Source: Rhodanobacter thiooxydans (GTDB lineage Bacteria > Pseudomonadota > Gammaproteobacteria > Xanthomonadales > Rhodanobacteraceae). From it: a DNA stretch of 64,000 bases. The translations under genes were made by a program, and so were the position numbers. The stretch lies in contig NZ_CP088923.1 in the NCBI RefSeq assembly GCF_021545845.1, forward strand, positions 3,921,885 through 3,985,884, given 5' to 3'. The number at the start of each line of letters is the position of its first letter. Position 1 is the stretch's first letter. The notes beneath the pieces are model-generated. The model ran no database searches and had not been told where the DNA came from. It saw only the letters and a list, made by a program, of their open reading frames with translations. Below are positions 8,869-18,530 of this stretch, piece by piece.

Positions 8869-11178
8869 CTAGAACGGCAGATTCAAACCCGGGTCGACGG
8901 CCAGCAGCTGCTGGCGGAACACCTGCTGGATCCGCTTCAGCGCCGCCGCGTCGTCCGCCTCGAAGCGCAACACCAGCACCGGGGTGGTGTTCGACGCGCG
9001 CACCAGGCCCCAGCCGTCCGGCCAGTCCGCGCGCACACCGTCGATGGTGATCAGGCTGGCGTCCTCGAAGTTCGCCTGCTGGCGCAGCCGATCCATGAAG
9101 CGGTAGTGCTCGCCCTCGGCCAGCTCGACCTTCAGCTCGGGCGTGGAGACGCTCTTCGGCAGCGTGGCGAAGATCTGCTCGGCGCTGCGCCCCTGCAGGT
9201 CGCCGGCGAGGATCTCCAGCAGCCGCGCAGCGGCGTAGATGCCGTCGTCGAAGCCGTACCAGCGCTCCTTGAAGAAGAAGTGCCCGCTCATCTCGCCGGC
9301 CAACTCGGCGCCGGTCTCGCGCATCTTCGCCTTGATCAGCGAGTGCCCGGTGCGCCACATCAGCGGGCTGCCGCCGGCGTCGAGGATCTGCCCCTTCAGG
9401 TGGCTGGTGCATTTCACGTCGTAGATCACCGTGGCGCCGGGCTGGCGCGACAGCACGTCGCGCGCGAACAGCATCAGCAGGCGGTCCGGGTAGACGATCT
9501 CGCCGGAGCGGGTGACCACGCCGAGGCGGTCGCCGTCGCCGTCGAAGGCCAGGCCGAGATCGGCGCCGCTGCTCTTCACGGCGAGGATCAGGTCCTGCAG
9601 GTTGTGCGGGTCGGACGGGTCCGGGTGATGGTTCGGGAAGTTGCCATCGACGTCGCAGTACAGCGGCACCACCTCGCAGCCGACGCCTTCCAGCACCTGC
9701 GGCGCGATCGCGCCGGGAATGCCGTTGCCGCAATCCACCACCACCTTCAGGCGGCGCTCGGCGAGCACGTCGGAAACGATCTTCTCGATGTAGTCCGGGG
9801 CCACGTCGACCTGGCGCAGACCACCGCCGCCGCCGCTGGCCAGCGCGCCATCGGCGATGCGCTGGTACAGGTCCTGGATCGCCCCTTCGGCCAGCGTCTG
9901 GCCGCCGACCACGATCTTGAAGCCGTTGTAGTCCGGCGGATTGTGGCTGCCAGTGACCGCCACGCCACAGCCGGTGTTGAAGCGGTAGGTGGCGTAGTAC
10001 ACCACCGGCGTCGGCACCGCGCCGATATCGATCACGTCCACGCCGGCTTCGCGCAGGCCGTTGGCCAGCGCGGCGGCCAGCTCCGGCCCGGACAGGCGGC
10101 CGTCGCGCCCGACCACGATCTCGCGCAGGCCCTTCTCGGCCATCAGTGTGCCGATCGACTGGCCGAGCGCATGCGCCACGTCCGCGTTCAGCGTCTTGCC
10201 GACCACGCCGCGCACGTCGTAGGCGCGGAAGATGCTCAAATCCACGCCGACCACCGCCGTAACCGGCGGCTCCGACGGTTCCGATGGCTTGGCCCGGGCC
10301 GGTGCACTCCGCCGCGCCGGTAGCGGCACGTCGGCTTCCGCGACCACCGGCTGCGCTTTCCAGCGCTGGCGCAGGCGCAGCAGATAGATGCCGCCGCCGA
10401 GGCCGAACACCGCCAGCAGTCCGCTCAGCAGCCACCAGCGCGGCAGCACGATGAACGCGCCGGGCAGGCCGGCGCCGACGCTGAACGCGCTGCCTGCGAC
10501 CGGCTTGCCGGCTTCCTCGGCCTCGGCCGAACTGGTGCCATGCGAGAGCAGTTGCACGTAACCGCGGTCGTCACCCTGGCGCAGGTCGAGCCGGCCACCG
10601 GCCGGCGAAATCGCGTCGAAGCGCTGGCGCAGCGGCGCAAACGGCAGCTCGACCCAGGCCCAGGCCTGGGCCTGCTGCGGCGGGCCCAGCGGAATCACCA
10701 GGCTGAGCCGGCGGTCGCCGTTGCCGTAGGAGACGCTTTGCACCGGCGGCACGCCGTTCGCGCTCTGCGCGGCCATCAGCTGCGCCGCCTTGGCGTAGCC
10801 GAACTCGCGATAATTGGCCTTGAGCACCTCGGTGAGGTCGCCGCTGTACAGCTCCAGCTTCTTCGCCTGCGGCAACTGCTGGCGCAGCGCCGCGGCGGAT
10901 TGCGCCGGGTCGCTCAGCAAGGTCGCCGGGTCCACGCCGGCCAGCACTTTTTCGACCGCGCCACGTTGGCTGGCGATCTCCGCCGTCAACGCCTGCACCG
11001 CCTCGTCCTGGGCCTGGTGCACGCGGCGCACCGCATTGCCCTCGCCGGCAATCAGCCAGGTTTGCCAGGCGCAGAACAGCCCCAGCAGCAGCAGCGCGGT
11101 ACCGCCGGCCAGCGGCAGCAGGTCACGCCAGTCGACGCGCAGGTTGCGCAGCCGTTCGTTCGCGATGTTCAACACCAT
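8869..11178 (-). CDS. algC: phosphomannomutase/phosphoglucomutase, long membrane-anchored form
   Basis: Interconverts mannose or glucose 6- and 1-phosphates to supply nucleotide sugars for LPS and exopolysaccharide (AlgC/XanB family). The 769-aa protein has an N-terminal extension of about 300 residues with two membrane segments (around 20-45 and 265-290) enclosing a putative periplasmic sensor-like region, followed by a complete catalytic module with TGSHNPPDYNGFK (phosphoserine loop), FDGDGDR (metal loop) and a C-terminal RASNTTPVLVLRFE. Start ATG at 11176-11178 gives MVLNIANERL. It is the last gene of coaBC-dut-algC, the same order as in Pseudomonas aeruginosa. Confidence 0.92.
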   Translation of the reverse strand: MVLNIANERLRNLRVDWRDLLPLAGGTALLLLGLFCAWQTWLIAGEGNAVRRVHQAQDEAVQALTAEIASQRGAVEKVLAGVDPATLLSDPAQSAAALRQQLPQAKKLELYSGDLTEVLKANYREFGYAKAAQLMAAQSANGVPPVQSVSYGNGDRRLSLVIPLGPPQQAQAWAWVELPFAPLRQRFDAISPAGGRLDLRQGDDRGYVQLLSHGTSSAEAEEAGKPVAGSAFSVGAGLPGAFIVLPRWWLLSGLLAVFGLGGGIYLLRLRQRWKAQPVVAEADVPLPARRSAPARAKPSEPSEPPVTAVVGVDLSIFRAYDVRGVVGKTLNADVAHALGQSIGTLMAEKGLREIVVGRDGRLSGPELAAALANGLREAGVDVIDIGAVPTPVVYYATYRFNTGCGVAVTGSHNPPDYNGFKIVVGGQTLAEGAIQDLYQRIADGALASGGGGGLRQVDVAPDYIEKIVSDVLAERRLKVVVDCGNGIPGAIAPQVLEGVGCEVVPLYCDVDGNFPNHHPDPSDPHNLQDLILAVKSSGADLGLAFDGDGDRLGVVTRSGEIVYPDRLLMLFARDVLSRQPGATVIYDVKCTSHLKGQILDAGGSPLMWRTGHSLIKAKMRETGAELAGEMSGHFFFKERWYGFDDGIYAAARLLEILAGDLQGRSAEQIFATLPKSVSTPELKVELAEGEHYRFMDRLRQQANFEDASLITIDGVRADWPDGWGLVRASNTTPVLVLRFEADDAAALKRIQQVFRQQLLAVDPGLNLPF

Positions 11179-11234
11179 ACCGCCCCCGCGGCCGTCACTG
11201 CGTGCGGCCCGGGCGCCCGGGCCGACCTCGCTGG

Positions 11235-11693
11235 TTATTGGATACCGGTCGAGCCGAACCCACCGCCGCCGCGCTCGCTGGGCGCGAAATCGGCCACCAC
11301 CTTCAGTTGCGCCTGCGCCACCGGCACCAGCAGCAGTTGGGCGATGCGATCGCCCACCGCGATGGTGTACGGCTGGCTGCCGCGATTCCAGCATGAAATC
11401 ATCAACGGCCCCTGGTAGTCGGCGTCGATCACTCCGACCAGGTTGCCCATCACCAGGCCGTGTTTGTGGCCCAGCCCGGAGCGCGGCACGATCAGCGCGC
11501 ACCAGCCGGGATCGCCGATGTGGATCGCGATGCCGCTGGGCACCAGCGCGCTTTCGCCCGGCTGCAAGGTCAGCGGCTGCTGCAGCGCGGCACGCAGGTC
11601 CATGCCGGCGCTGCCTGGCGTGGCGGTCTGCGGCAGCGGAATGCCGTCGCCCAGGCGCGGGTCGAGGATCTTCAGCTCGACGTCGATCGTCAT
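11235..11693 (-). CDS. dut: dUTP diphosphatase
   Basis: Hydrolyses dUTP to dUMP, keeping uracil out of DNA and feeding dTMP synthesis. The 152-aa trimeric-type enzyme shows all five motifs: [32 protein letters not shown] and the C-terminal GGGGFGSTG. Its ATG overlaps the coaBC stop codon (ATGA arrangement at 11690-11693), indicating translational coupling. Confidence 0.97.
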   Translation of the reverse strand: MTIDVELKILDPRLGDGIPLPQTATPGSAGMDLRAALQQPLTLQPGESALVPSGIAIHIGDPGWCALIVPRSGLGHKHGLVMGNLVGVIDADYQGPLMISCWNRGSQPYTIAVGDRIAQLLLVPVAQAQLKVVADFAPSERGGGGFGSTGIQ

Positions 11694-12895
11694 CCGCGCG
11701 TCGCCCGGTAGCGTTCGGCCACGCGGGCCACCAGCTGCCGCGCCAGCTCCGATTTTTCCGCCCGCGGCAACTCGACCGCACCGTCGGCCCAGTACAGGGT
11801 CAACGCATTGTCGGCCGCCTCGAAACCGAGGCCGCCACCCACCTGGTTCGCCGCAATCATGTCCAGACCCTTGTGGCGCAGCTTGCCCTGCGCATAGCTC
11901 GCCACATCATGCGTCTCCGCGGCGAATCCGACCAGGAACGGATGCGCGGTTTGCGCCGAGAGGGTGGCCAGGATGTCCGGATTCTCGGTCAGGCGCAGCA
12001 CCAGCTCGCCGCCATCGTGCTTCTTCAGCTTCCGCGTGGCGACCTCCTGTGGGCGGTAGTCGCCGACCGCCGCTGCACCGATGTAGATGTCCGCCTGCGC
12101 CGCCGCATGCAGCACCGCCGCATGCATCTGCGCCGCGCTGCGTACGTCGATGCGCTGCGCCACGCCCGGCGGCGTGGCCAGGCTCACCGGCCCGGCCACC
12201 AGGCTCACCTCGGCGCCGGCCTGCGCGGCGGCCTCGGCTACCGCAAAGCCCATCTTCCCCGAGCTGCGGTTGCCGATAAAGCGCACTGGGTCGATGTCCT
12301 CATAGGTCGGGCCAGCGCTGATCAGCACGCGCAGCCCGGCCAGCTCGCGCTCGCCGAACGAGGCGACCAGCGCATCGCGCAGTTCGTGCGGCTCCAGCAT
12401 GCGGCCGCTGCCGACGTCACCGCAGGCCTGGTCGCCCACTGCCGGCCCGAGGATCTGCGCGCCGTGCCGGCGCAGCATGGTGAGATTGGCCTGCACCGCC
12501 GGGTGCGCCCACATCTGCTGGTTCATCGCCGGCGCCAGATACAGCGGCGCAGCGCTGGCCAGGCACAGCGTGGTCAACAAATCGTCGGCCAGACCATGTG
12601 CCAGCCGCGCCAGCAGATCGGCGCTGGCCGGCGCCACCAGGATGCGTTCGGCCCAACGTGCCAGTTCGATGTGGCCCATCGCCGCCTCGGCCTGCGCATC
12701 CCACAGGCTGATCCGCACCGGCTGGCCGGACAGCGCCTGGAAGGTGGTCGGGCTGACGAAGCGGGTGGCGCCCTCGGTCATCACCACGCGCACCTGGGCA
12801 CCGAGATCGCGCAGGCGGCGAACCAGTTCGCAAGACTTGTAGGCGGCGATGCCGCCCGACACTCCGAGCAGAATGCGGCGTTGGGCAAGACTCAT
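11690..12895 (-). CDS. coaBC: bifunctional phosphopantothenoylcysteine decarboxylase / phosphopantothenate-cysteine ligase
   Basis: Carries out two successive steps of coenzyme A synthesis. The 401-aa protein has the N-terminal FMN-dependent CoaC domain ([22 protein letters not shown]) and the C-terminal CoaB domain ([25 protein letters not shown] begins the ligase, with AAVGDYRP and KLKK). Start at ATG 12893-12895 giving [10 protein letters not shown]; the open frame continues upstream without family similarity. It heads the leftward coaBC-dut-algC operon and is divergent from radC, as in Pseudomonas and E. coli. Confidence 0.96.
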   Translation of the reverse strand: MSLAQRRILLGVSGGIAAYKSCELVRRLRDLGAQVRVVMTEGATRFVSPTTFQALSGQPVRISLWDAQAEAAMGHIELARWAERILVAPASADLLARLAHGLADDLLTTLCLASAAPLYLAPAMNQQMWAHPAVQANLTMLRRHGAQILGPAVGDQACGDVGSGRMLEPHELRDALVASFGERELAGLRVLISAGPTYEDIDPVRFIGNRSSGKMGFAVAEAAAQAGAEVSLVAGPVSLATPPGVAQRIDVRSAAQMHAAVLHAAAQADIYIGAAAVGDYRPQEVATRKLKKHDGGELVLRLTENPDILATLSAQTAHPFLVGFAAETHDVASYAQGKLRHKGLDMIAANQVGGGLGFEAADNALTLYWADGAVELPRAEKSELARQLVARVAERYRATRG

Positions 12896-12990
12896 GTAAG
12901 GCGGGCCTGACAATCGGCAGTAGCCTAGCTTACCGGATTCACCCGCGCGCACCGCTGCCCGCCCCGCACGCCGTGCGGCAAGCTGGGCAC

Positions 12991-13662
12991 ATGAGCATCC
13001 GCGACTGGCCCGAAGGCGAACGCCCCCGCGAAAAGCTGCTGGCGCGCGGCAGCGCCGCGCTGTCCGATGCCGAGCTGCTGGCGGTGCTGCTGGGCAACGG
13101 CAGCCGCGGCAAGGACGCACTGGCGCTGGGCCGCGAACTGCTGGCGCACGCCGGCAGCCTGGGCGCGCTGCTGGCCCGGCCCGAGCAGGCGATCCACGTC
13201 GACGGCCTGGGTCCGGCCAAGCGCACGCGGATCGCCGCCGCGCTGGAACTGGCCCGGCGCAGCCTGGCCGAGCAGTTGCAGGAACTGCCCAGCCTGGGCA
13301 ACCCGCGCGACAGCGGCGACTACCTGCGCGCACGCCTGCGCCACCTGCCGTATGAGGTGTTCGGCTGCCTGTACCTGGACAACCGCCATCGCGTGCTGGC
13401 GTTCGAGGAGCTGTTCCGCGGCACCGTCGACGGCGCCAGCGTGCATCCGCGCGAAGTGGTCCGTGCGTGCCTGCAGCACAACGCCTGCGCGGTGATCTTT
13501 GCCCACAACCACCCTTCCGGCGTGGCCGAACCCAGCGCCGCCGACCGCACCATCACCCACGAGTTGCGCGACGCCCTGCAGCTGGTCGGCGTGCGCGTGC
13601 TCGACCACCTGGTGATCGGCAGCGGCGAGCCGGTGTCGATGGCGGCGCGCGGCCTGCTCTGA
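12991..13662 (+). CDS. radC: RadC family protein (JAMM/MPN+ domain)
   Basis: A 223-aa RadC protein: a helix-hairpin-helix N-terminus (about 1-85) and a C-terminal MPN+ domain with the metal motif H172-N-H174-P-S-G followed by D185. The metal site is intact. The start chosen is ATG 12991 (MSIRDWPEGERPREKLL), which matches the conserved family N-terminus, rather than an in-frame GTG 18 bases upstream. The molecular role of RadC is not settled; it was once linked to recombinational repair. It is divergent from coaBC, a widely conserved arrangement. Confidence 0.93.
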   Translation: MSIRDWPEGERPREKLLARGSAALSDAELLAVLLGNGSRGKDALALGRELLAHAGSLGALLARPEQAIHVDGLGPAKRTRIAAALELARRSLAEQLQELPSLGNPRDSGDYLRARLRHLPYEVFGCLYLDNRHRVLAFEELFRGTVDGASVHPREVVRACLQHNACAVIFAHNHPSGVAEPSAADRTITHELRDALQLVGVRVLDHLVIGSGEPVSMAARGLL

Positions 13663-13678
13663 GATCAGCCTCCCGGAC

Positions 13679-13707
13679 AAAAAAACGGCGTGGCAAGAGC
13701 CACGCCG
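13679..13707 (-). terminator. intrinsic terminator for leftward transcription
   Basis: A perfect 9-bp stem (CGGCGTGGC 13686-13694, GCCACGCCG 13699-13707) with a 4-base loop is followed, on the minus strand only, by seven T residues (complement of the A run at 13679-13685). It therefore stops leftward transcripts, yet no leftward protein gene lies upstream of it. Confidence 0.75.
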
Positions 13708-13814
13708 CGAGGCCGATTGGGGGAGGTGGGGAGAGCGGCATCCCCGGTTGCCATGTCATGGAGGGGAGTTCATGTCCTGGCTCGTTCAGTATCGCAATGC
13801 CGCATGACAATGCG

Positions 13815-13828
13815 GTGACACCAGTCAC
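13815..13828. promoter_or_regulatory. possible CRP/Clp-type binding site
   Basis: GTGA-N6-TCAC at 13815-13828 matches the core of the CRP/Clp consensus (TGTGA-N6-TCACA), with the outer A also present on the right side. It sits in the structured intergenic region. A short palindrome like this can occur by chance, so the call rests on pattern and intergenic position only. Confidence 0.3.
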
Positions 13829-13858
13829 AGCTGCAGGCATCGCCCGGACCGCGCCAAC

Positions 13859-14030
13859 TTATACACAAAATGGCGATACCGGCACTTGCCGGGTCTATCG
13901 TGCATGCACTCGAGATGAGTATCGCAACTTGTTGGTACACAAGATAAATTTCTTGCGACATGCCGATGCGGGGCCGCTCGCCGCCTGGAGCCAGTCGCGA
14001 GCTGCGGCTTTCCCCACAGACTTATCCACA
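13859..14030 (+). other. two consensus DnaA boxes upstream of argS
   Basis: TTATACACA (13859-13867) and TTATCCACA (14022-14030) both match the DnaA-box consensus TTATNCACA in the same orientation. They lie 141 bp and more upstream of argS, about 50 kb from the probable origin at the right end of the window. They could make transcription of argS or of the candidate RNA respond to DnaA, or titrate DnaA; neither is shown. Confidence 0.5.
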
Positions 14031-14170
14031 GCCCGGTTCGCCGCGGTGCGTCAAAATTCCGGCGCGCCCCCGAAGCTTCCGCCGGCCGGTGCCACAGGCA
14101 TTCAGGCGCGCGTTTCGCCGGCAGACGGGTCTGTTAGGATTGCCGGTTCCATCACGAAACCGGCCCCACC

Positions 14171-15859
14171 GTGAAAGAACCGCTGCGCGAACTGGTGCTG
14201 CAGGCGATCCAGGCCCTGCGGGACGCCGCCACCCTGCCTACCGACCTCAGCCTGCCCGGCTTCGTGATCGAGCGCGCGCGCAGCCGCGAACACGGCGATT
14301 TCGCCAGCAACGTGGCGATGCTGCTGGCCAAGCCGGCGCGCGCCAAGCCGCGCGAACTGGCCGAGAAACTGGTCGCCGCACTGCCGGCCAACACGCTGGT
14401 GGAGAAAGTCGAGATCGCCGGCCCCGGCTTCATCAATTTCTTTCTCGCGCCGGGCGCCTACCACGCCGAAGTGCGCCGGATCCTGGCCGAAGGCGACGCC
14501 TACGGCCGCAGCACCAGCGGCGGCGGCAAGACCGTCGGCGTGGAGTTCGTTTCGGCCAACCCGACCGGCCCGCTGCACGTGGGCCATGGCCGCGCCGCGG
14601 CGATCGGCGATTGCCTGAGCCGGCTGCTCGGCGCCAGCGGCTGGAACGTGCGGCGCGAGTTCTACTACAACGACGCCGGCGTGCAGATCGCCAACCTGGC
14701 GACCTCGGTGCAGGCGCGCGCGCACGGGATCACGCCGGATGACAGCAACTGGCCGGAGAACGGCTACCGCGGCGACTACATCGCCGAGGTGGCGCGCGCC
14801 TATCTCGATCGCGAGTCGGTGGTCGCCGACGGCGAGACGGTCACTGGCGCCGGCGACGTGGACGATCTCGACGCGATCCGCCACTTCGCCGTGGCCTATC
14901 TGCGCCGCGAGCAGGATCTGGACCTGCAGGCGTTCGGCGTAGGCTTCGACACCTATTTCCTCGAATCGTCGCTGTACACCGACGGCAAGGTGGAGGAGAC
15001 CGTGCGCGAGTTGGTCGCGCACGGCCACACCTACGAGGACGGCGGCGCGCTATGGCTGCGCACCACCGATTTCGGCGACGACAAGGACCGCGTGATGCGC
15101 AAGTCCGACGGCACCTACACCTACTTCCTGCCGGACGTGGCCTACCATCTCAGCAAATGGCAGCGCGGCTACGAACGCGCGATCACCGAGCTGGGTTCGG
15201 ACCATCACGGCTCGCTGGCCCGCGTGAAGGCCGGCCTGCAGGCGCTCGATTGCGGCATCCCCAAGGGCTGGCCGGAGTACGTGCTGCACCAGATGGTGAC
15301 GGTGATGAAGGGCGGCGAGGAGGTGAAGATCTCCAAGCGCGCCGGCAGTTACGTCACCCTGCGCGACCTGATCGACGAGGTCGGCAAGGACGCCACGCGC
15401 TACTTCCTGATCTCGCGCAAGAGCGACTCGCAGCTGGTGTTCGACATCGACCTGGCCCGCTCACAATCGAACGACAACCCGGTCTACTACATCCAGTACG
15501 CGCACGCCCGCGTGTGCAGCGTGCTGCGCCAGGCGCCGGAGAAAGGCTACGCGGTCGACCTCAACGCCGGCCTCGCCCAGCTCGACCGGCTGGACAACGA
15601 GCACGAGCAGATCCTGCTGACCGAATTGTCCAAGTACCCTGAACTGGTCGAGGCGGCGGCGGCGAACCTGGAGCCGCACCTGGTCGCGGCGTGGCTGCGC
15701 GAACTGGCCAACGCGTTCCACACCTACTACAACTCGCACCAGTTCCTGGTCGAGGACGCCGGCTTGCGCAACGCACGGCTGGCGCTGGTGGTGGCGACCC
15801 GCCAGGTGTTGAAGAATGGGCTGGATTTGCTGGGCCTCGGCGCCCCGGAGAAGATGTAA
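14171..15859 (+). CDS. argS: arginyl-tRNA synthetase
   Basis: Charges tRNA-Arg in the cytoplasm. The 562-aa class I enzyme begins with GTG (14171; [13 protein letters not shown]) and has the Add1-type N-terminal domain, the HIGH-like HVGHGRAA within [20 protein letters not shown], and the DALR anticodon-binding domain at the C-terminus (about 440-562). A canonical KMSKS is not obvious, which is common in ArgS; KISKRAG occupies the corresponding place. Its stop overlaps the start of the SPOR protein gene by one base, implying coupling. Confidence 0.96.
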   Translation: MKEPLRELVLQAIQALRDAATLPTDLSLPGFVIERARSREHGDFASNVAMLLAKPARAKPRELAEKLVAALPANTLVEKVEIAGPGFINFFLAPGAYHAEVRRILAEGDAYGRSTSGGGKTVGVEFVSANPTGPLHVGHGRAAAIGDCLSRLLGASGWNVRREFYYNDAGVQIANLATSVQARAHGITPDDSNWPENGYRGDYIAEVARAYLDRESVVADGETVTGAGDVDDLDAIRHFAVAYLRREQDLDLQAFGVGFDTYFLESSLYTDGKVEETVRELVAHGHTYEDGGALWLRTTDFGDDKDRVMRKSDGTYTYFLPDVAYHLSKWQRGYERAITELGSDHHGSLARVKAGLQALDCGIPKGWPEYVLHQMVTVMKGGEEVKISKRAGSYVTLRDLIDEVGKDATRYFLISRKSDSQLVFDIDLARSQSNDNPVYYIQYAHARVCSVLRQAPEKGYAVDLNAGLAQLDRLDNEHEQILLTELSKYPELVEAAAANLEPHLVAAWLRELANAFHTYYNSHQFLVEDAGLRNARLALVVATRQVLKNGLDLLGLGAPEKM

Positions 15860-16554
15860 TGGCAGCACGCAAGGGCAGGGGCCGGCAGGCCGTGCGCAAC
15901 GGCAGCAACGGGTTCCCGGGCTGGGGTTACGCGGTGATCGGCCTGATCGCCGGCGCGATCCTGATGGCGGTGATGCTGCGCGGCAGCCTGCTCACCAGCC
16001 TGCGCAAGGCCGACGGCCCGCAGGCAAATCCGCAGGCTACCGCCGAGCGCGGCAGTGCGCCCGGCGTACTCGAAGCGGGCAACGACAATGCGCCGAAGAA
16101 GCCGCAGTTCGACTTCTACTCAGTGCTGTCGGAGAAGGAGGTGCGCATCCCCGATGCCGAGATCAGCGCGCAGGCGCGCATCGAGCAGCAGAAGCAGCAG
16201 GCCGCCCAGTTGCAGGCGCAGCAGGCGGCACCGGCCGCAGTACCGGCGAACGCACCGCAGGCGGTCACCCAGGACGTTACCGCCGCACCAGCCAGCGCGG
16301 TGCCGCAACCGGCCTCCAGCAGCGGCTACCTGTTGCAGGTCGGCGCGTTCCCGAACGCCGCCGACGCCGAGACGCTGAAGGCGAAACTTGCGCTGCAGGG
16401 CTTCGTGGCCAACGTGCAGTCGGTCAGCATCGGCGGGCAGACCTACAACCGCGTGCGGCTGGGGCCGTTCCGCTCGGCCACCGAGCTGGAATCGACCAAG
16501 CAGCGCCTGGCCGGCGCCGGCATCAACGCGATCGCGCTGAAGGAAGGCCGTTGA
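15859..16554 (+). CDS. SPOR domain-containing protein (FtsN-like)
   Basis: A 231-aa bitopic membrane protein: short basic cytoplasmic tail, one membrane helix (about 23-43, YAVIGLIAGAILMAVML), a glutamine/alanine/proline-rich periplasmic linker, and a C-terminal SPOR domain (about 153-230, beginning YLLQVGAFPNAADAE). SPOR domains bind denuded septal glycan, so it likely acts at the division site. The layout resembles FtsN and, as in other gammaproteobacteria, it lies directly after argS. The start codon overlaps the argS stop (TAATG). Confidence 0.88.
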   Translation: MAARKGRGRQAVRNGSNGFPGWGYAVIGLIAGAILMAVMLRGSLLTSLRKADGPQANPQATAERGSAPGVLEAGNDNAPKKPQFDFYSVLSEKEVRIPDAEISAQARIEQQKQQAAQLQAQQAAPAAVPANAPQAVTQDVTAAPASAVPQPASSSGYLLQVGAFPNAADAETLKAKLALQGFVANVQSVSIGGQTYNRVRLGPFRSATELESTKQRLAGAGINAIALKEGR

Positions 16555-16585
16555 GCCACCCTTTTCTCCCACTGAACTTCCGCCC

Positions 16586-17341
16586 ATGACCACCAAGACC
16601 GCCTGGATCACCGGCGCCACCTCCGGGTTCGGCGCCGCCGCCGTGGAACGCTTCGTGGCCGGCGGCTGGCGGGTGATCGCCAGCGGTCGGCGCATGGAAC
16701 GGCTGCAGCAGCTGGTGGTGCGGCACGGCGCCGGGCGCGTGCACGCGGCGGCGTTCGACATGCGCGACGCGGCGGCGGTGCGGGCGGCGCATGCGGATCT
16801 GCCACCCGAGTTCGCCGGCATCGACCTGCTGGTCAACAATGCCGGCCTGGCGCTGGGCACCGCGCCGGCGCAGCAGGCCGACCTCGCGCAGTGGAAGCAG
16901 ATGATCGACACCAACGTCACCGCGCTGGTGACGCTGACCCACCTGCTGCTGCCGCAGCTGGTTGCGCGCCGCGGCGCAATCGTCAACATCAGCTCGATCG
17001 CGGGCAGCTATGCCTACCGCGGCGGCAACGTGTACGGCGGCACCAAGGCCTTCGTCACCCAGTTCTCGCAGAACCTGCGCGTGGACCTGCACGGCAGCGG
17101 CGTGCGCGTCACTTCCATCGAGCCGGGCATGGCCGAGACCGAATTCACCGTGGTGCGCACCGGCGGCGACCAGGCCGCCTCCGACCAGCTCTACGCCGGC
17201 GCCCACCCGATCACGGCGGTCGACATCGCCGACACGATATGGTGGATCGCCAACCTGCCGCCGCACTTGGACGTCACGCGCCTGGAAATCATGCCGGTCA
17301 GCCAGTCGGCTGCCGGGCTGCAGGTGGCGCGGGACGCCTGA
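16586..17341 (+). CDS. SDR family oxidoreductase (YdfG-like)
   Basis: A 251-aa classical short-chain dehydrogenase/reductase: Rossmann motif TGATSGFG near the N-terminus, NNAG, the catalytic Ser-Tyr-Lys set (NISSIAGSYAYRGGNVYGGTKAF), and EPGMAETEF. It resembles E. coli YdfG, an NADP-dependent 3-hydroxy acid/serine dehydrogenase, over the whole length. It ends 7 bases from the convergent patatin gene. Substrate cannot be told from sequence. Confidence 0.85.
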   Translation: MTTKTAWITGATSGFGAAAVERFVAGGWRVIASGRRMERLQQLVVRHGAGRVHAAAFDMRDAAAVRAAHADLPPEFAGIDLLVNNAGLALGTAPAQQADLAQWKQMIDTNVTALVTLTHLLLPQLVARRGAIVNISSIAGSYAYRGGNVYGGTKAFVTQFSQNLRVDLHGSGVRVTSIEPGMAETEFTVVRTGGDQAASDQLYAGAHPITAVDIADTIWWIANLPPHLDVTRLEIMPVSQSAAGLQVARDA

Positions 17342-17348
17342 CGGCGCT

Positions 17349-18530
17349 TCAACCCGCCTCGCCGCGATGCACGTCGTGCGTCACGAACGGACGGCCGGGA
17401 TCGGGCGCGGCGAGCCACTGCGGATGGGCCAGCGTGTGGCGCATGTCGTCCAGCCCGCTTTGCCAATGGCAACGCATGCTGGCGACGCTGAATTCGTAGT
17501 CCTTGAAGTGGCCTTCGTGCGGCCGGTTCCGGTAGATCAGGTGGATCACGTTGGTCAGCGCCTCGGCCGCGCGCGCTTCGGCATGGCGATACGCCGGGTC
17601 GTCGCGGCGTTCGGCCGGCACCAGCGCCATCACGTCGTGCAGCAGCCGGCGCTGTTCCTGCGTGCGGCGCATGAACTCGGTGACAAGCCGGGTGCGGCTG
17701 GAGTACTGGATCTCCTTGCTGCGCTCGGCCACGTCGGCGAGGTCGCGCGGCAGCGCGCCGCGGGCGCTCCACAGATCCACCTGGAACACCAGCGTGTCGC
17801 AGCCGGGGCGCTCGCTGAGCACTTCGTACAGTGGCGTGTTGGAGACCATGCCGCCGTCCCAGTAGAACTCGCCGTCGACCTCCACCGCGGGAAAGCCCGG
17901 CGGCAGCGCGCCGGAGGCCATGAAGTGCTCGGGGCGCAGGCGCTGCCGGCGATTGTCAAAGTAGGCGAAGTTGCCGCTGCGCACGTTCACCGCGCCGACC
18001 GCCACGCGCAGCGTGCGCGCGTCGTTGAGGCGGTCGAAATCAACCAGCCGCTCCAGCGTGGCGCGCAGCGGCGTGGTGTCGTACCAGCTGACGCTGCCCG
18101 GCGTGGCGTGCCCGCCCAGCAACGGCGGCGGCAGGCGCGGGTGGAAGAAGCCGGCCTGGCCCTCGGTCATCGCACGCCAGGCGGCCAGGCCACTCATCCC
18201 GTTGAGCCACGCCGTCGGCCACGCCACCGCGTCGAACCAGGGCAGTGCCGGCGTAGCCGGCCACAATGGCGGGCGGCAGATCGCCTCCCAGAACTCGCGC
18301 AGCCGTTCCACCCGCTGCCCGGGCGGGTTGCCGGCGATGATCGCCGCGTTCAGCGCACCGATCGAAATGCCGGCCAGCCGGGTCGGCTGCAGACCGGCTT
18401 CGTCCAGCGCCTCGAACACGCCGGCCTGGTAAGCGCCAAGCGCGCCGCCGCCCTGCAGCACCAGCGCGATGGTGCGGTAGTCGCGGGCCACCCTCTCCGC
18501 CAGCGACGGCGCCGGGTCGGGATGGCTCAT
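17349..18530 (-). CDS. patatin-like phospholipase (DUF3734-type C-terminus)
   Basis: A 393-aa lipid acyl hydrolase of the patatin family. Residues about 21-65 hold the oxyanion loop [11 protein letters not shown] and the nucleophile elbow GISIG; the catalytic Asp is in the DGG motif (YWDGGMVSN). The C-terminal ~100 residues resemble the DUF3734 extension. The ATG overlaps the stop of the 3-hydroxybutyrate dehydrogenase gene (ATGA), so the two are coupled. Pairing with bdhA suggests a role in polyhydroxybutyrate or acyl-ester turnover, but that is inference; the family generally acts on phospholipids. Confidence 0.85.
   Translation of the reverse strand: MSHPDPAPSLAERVARDYRTIALVLQGGGALGAYQAGVFEALDEAGLQPTRLAGISIGALNAAIIAGNPPGQRVERLREFWEAICRPPLWPATPALPWFDAVAWPTAWLNGMSGLAAWRAMTEGQAGFFHPRLPPPLLGGHATPGSVSWYDTTPLRATLERLVDFDRLNDARTLRVAVGAVNVRSGNFAYFDNRRQRLRPEHFMASGALPPGFPAVEVDGEFYWDGGMVSNTPLYEVLSERPGCDTLVFQVDLWSARGALPRDLADVAERSKEIQYSSRTRLVTEFMRRTQEQRRLLHDVMALVPAERRDDPAYRHAEARAAEALTNVIHLIYRNRPHEGHFKDYEFSVASMRCHWQSGLDDMRHTLAHPQWLAAPDPGRPFVTHDVHRGEAG

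Larger units (their letters stand above)
13708..14030 (-). ncRNA. candidate structured small RNA region upstream of the leftward terminator
   Basis: The 508-base gap between radC and argS has no convincing protein gene. It contains several perfect short hairpins (CCGCAT/ATGCGG at 13800-13815, CCGGCA/TGCCGG at 13879-13892) and an exact 10-base repeat (AGTATCGCAA at 13788 and 13918), and ends at a minus-strand terminator. A leftward small RNA would explain the orphan terminator. I could not find a convincing promoter; a TATAAG at 13863-13858 is the nearest -10, without a good -35. No known RNA family was recognised and the right-hand limit is arbitrary. Confidence 0.35.

Noticed and set aside
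13553..13961. Two minus-strand open frames (95 and 63 codons) between radC and argS
   Set aside because: One runs through the terminator into radC, and neither has a ribosome site or a recognisable domain; a structured RNA fits better.
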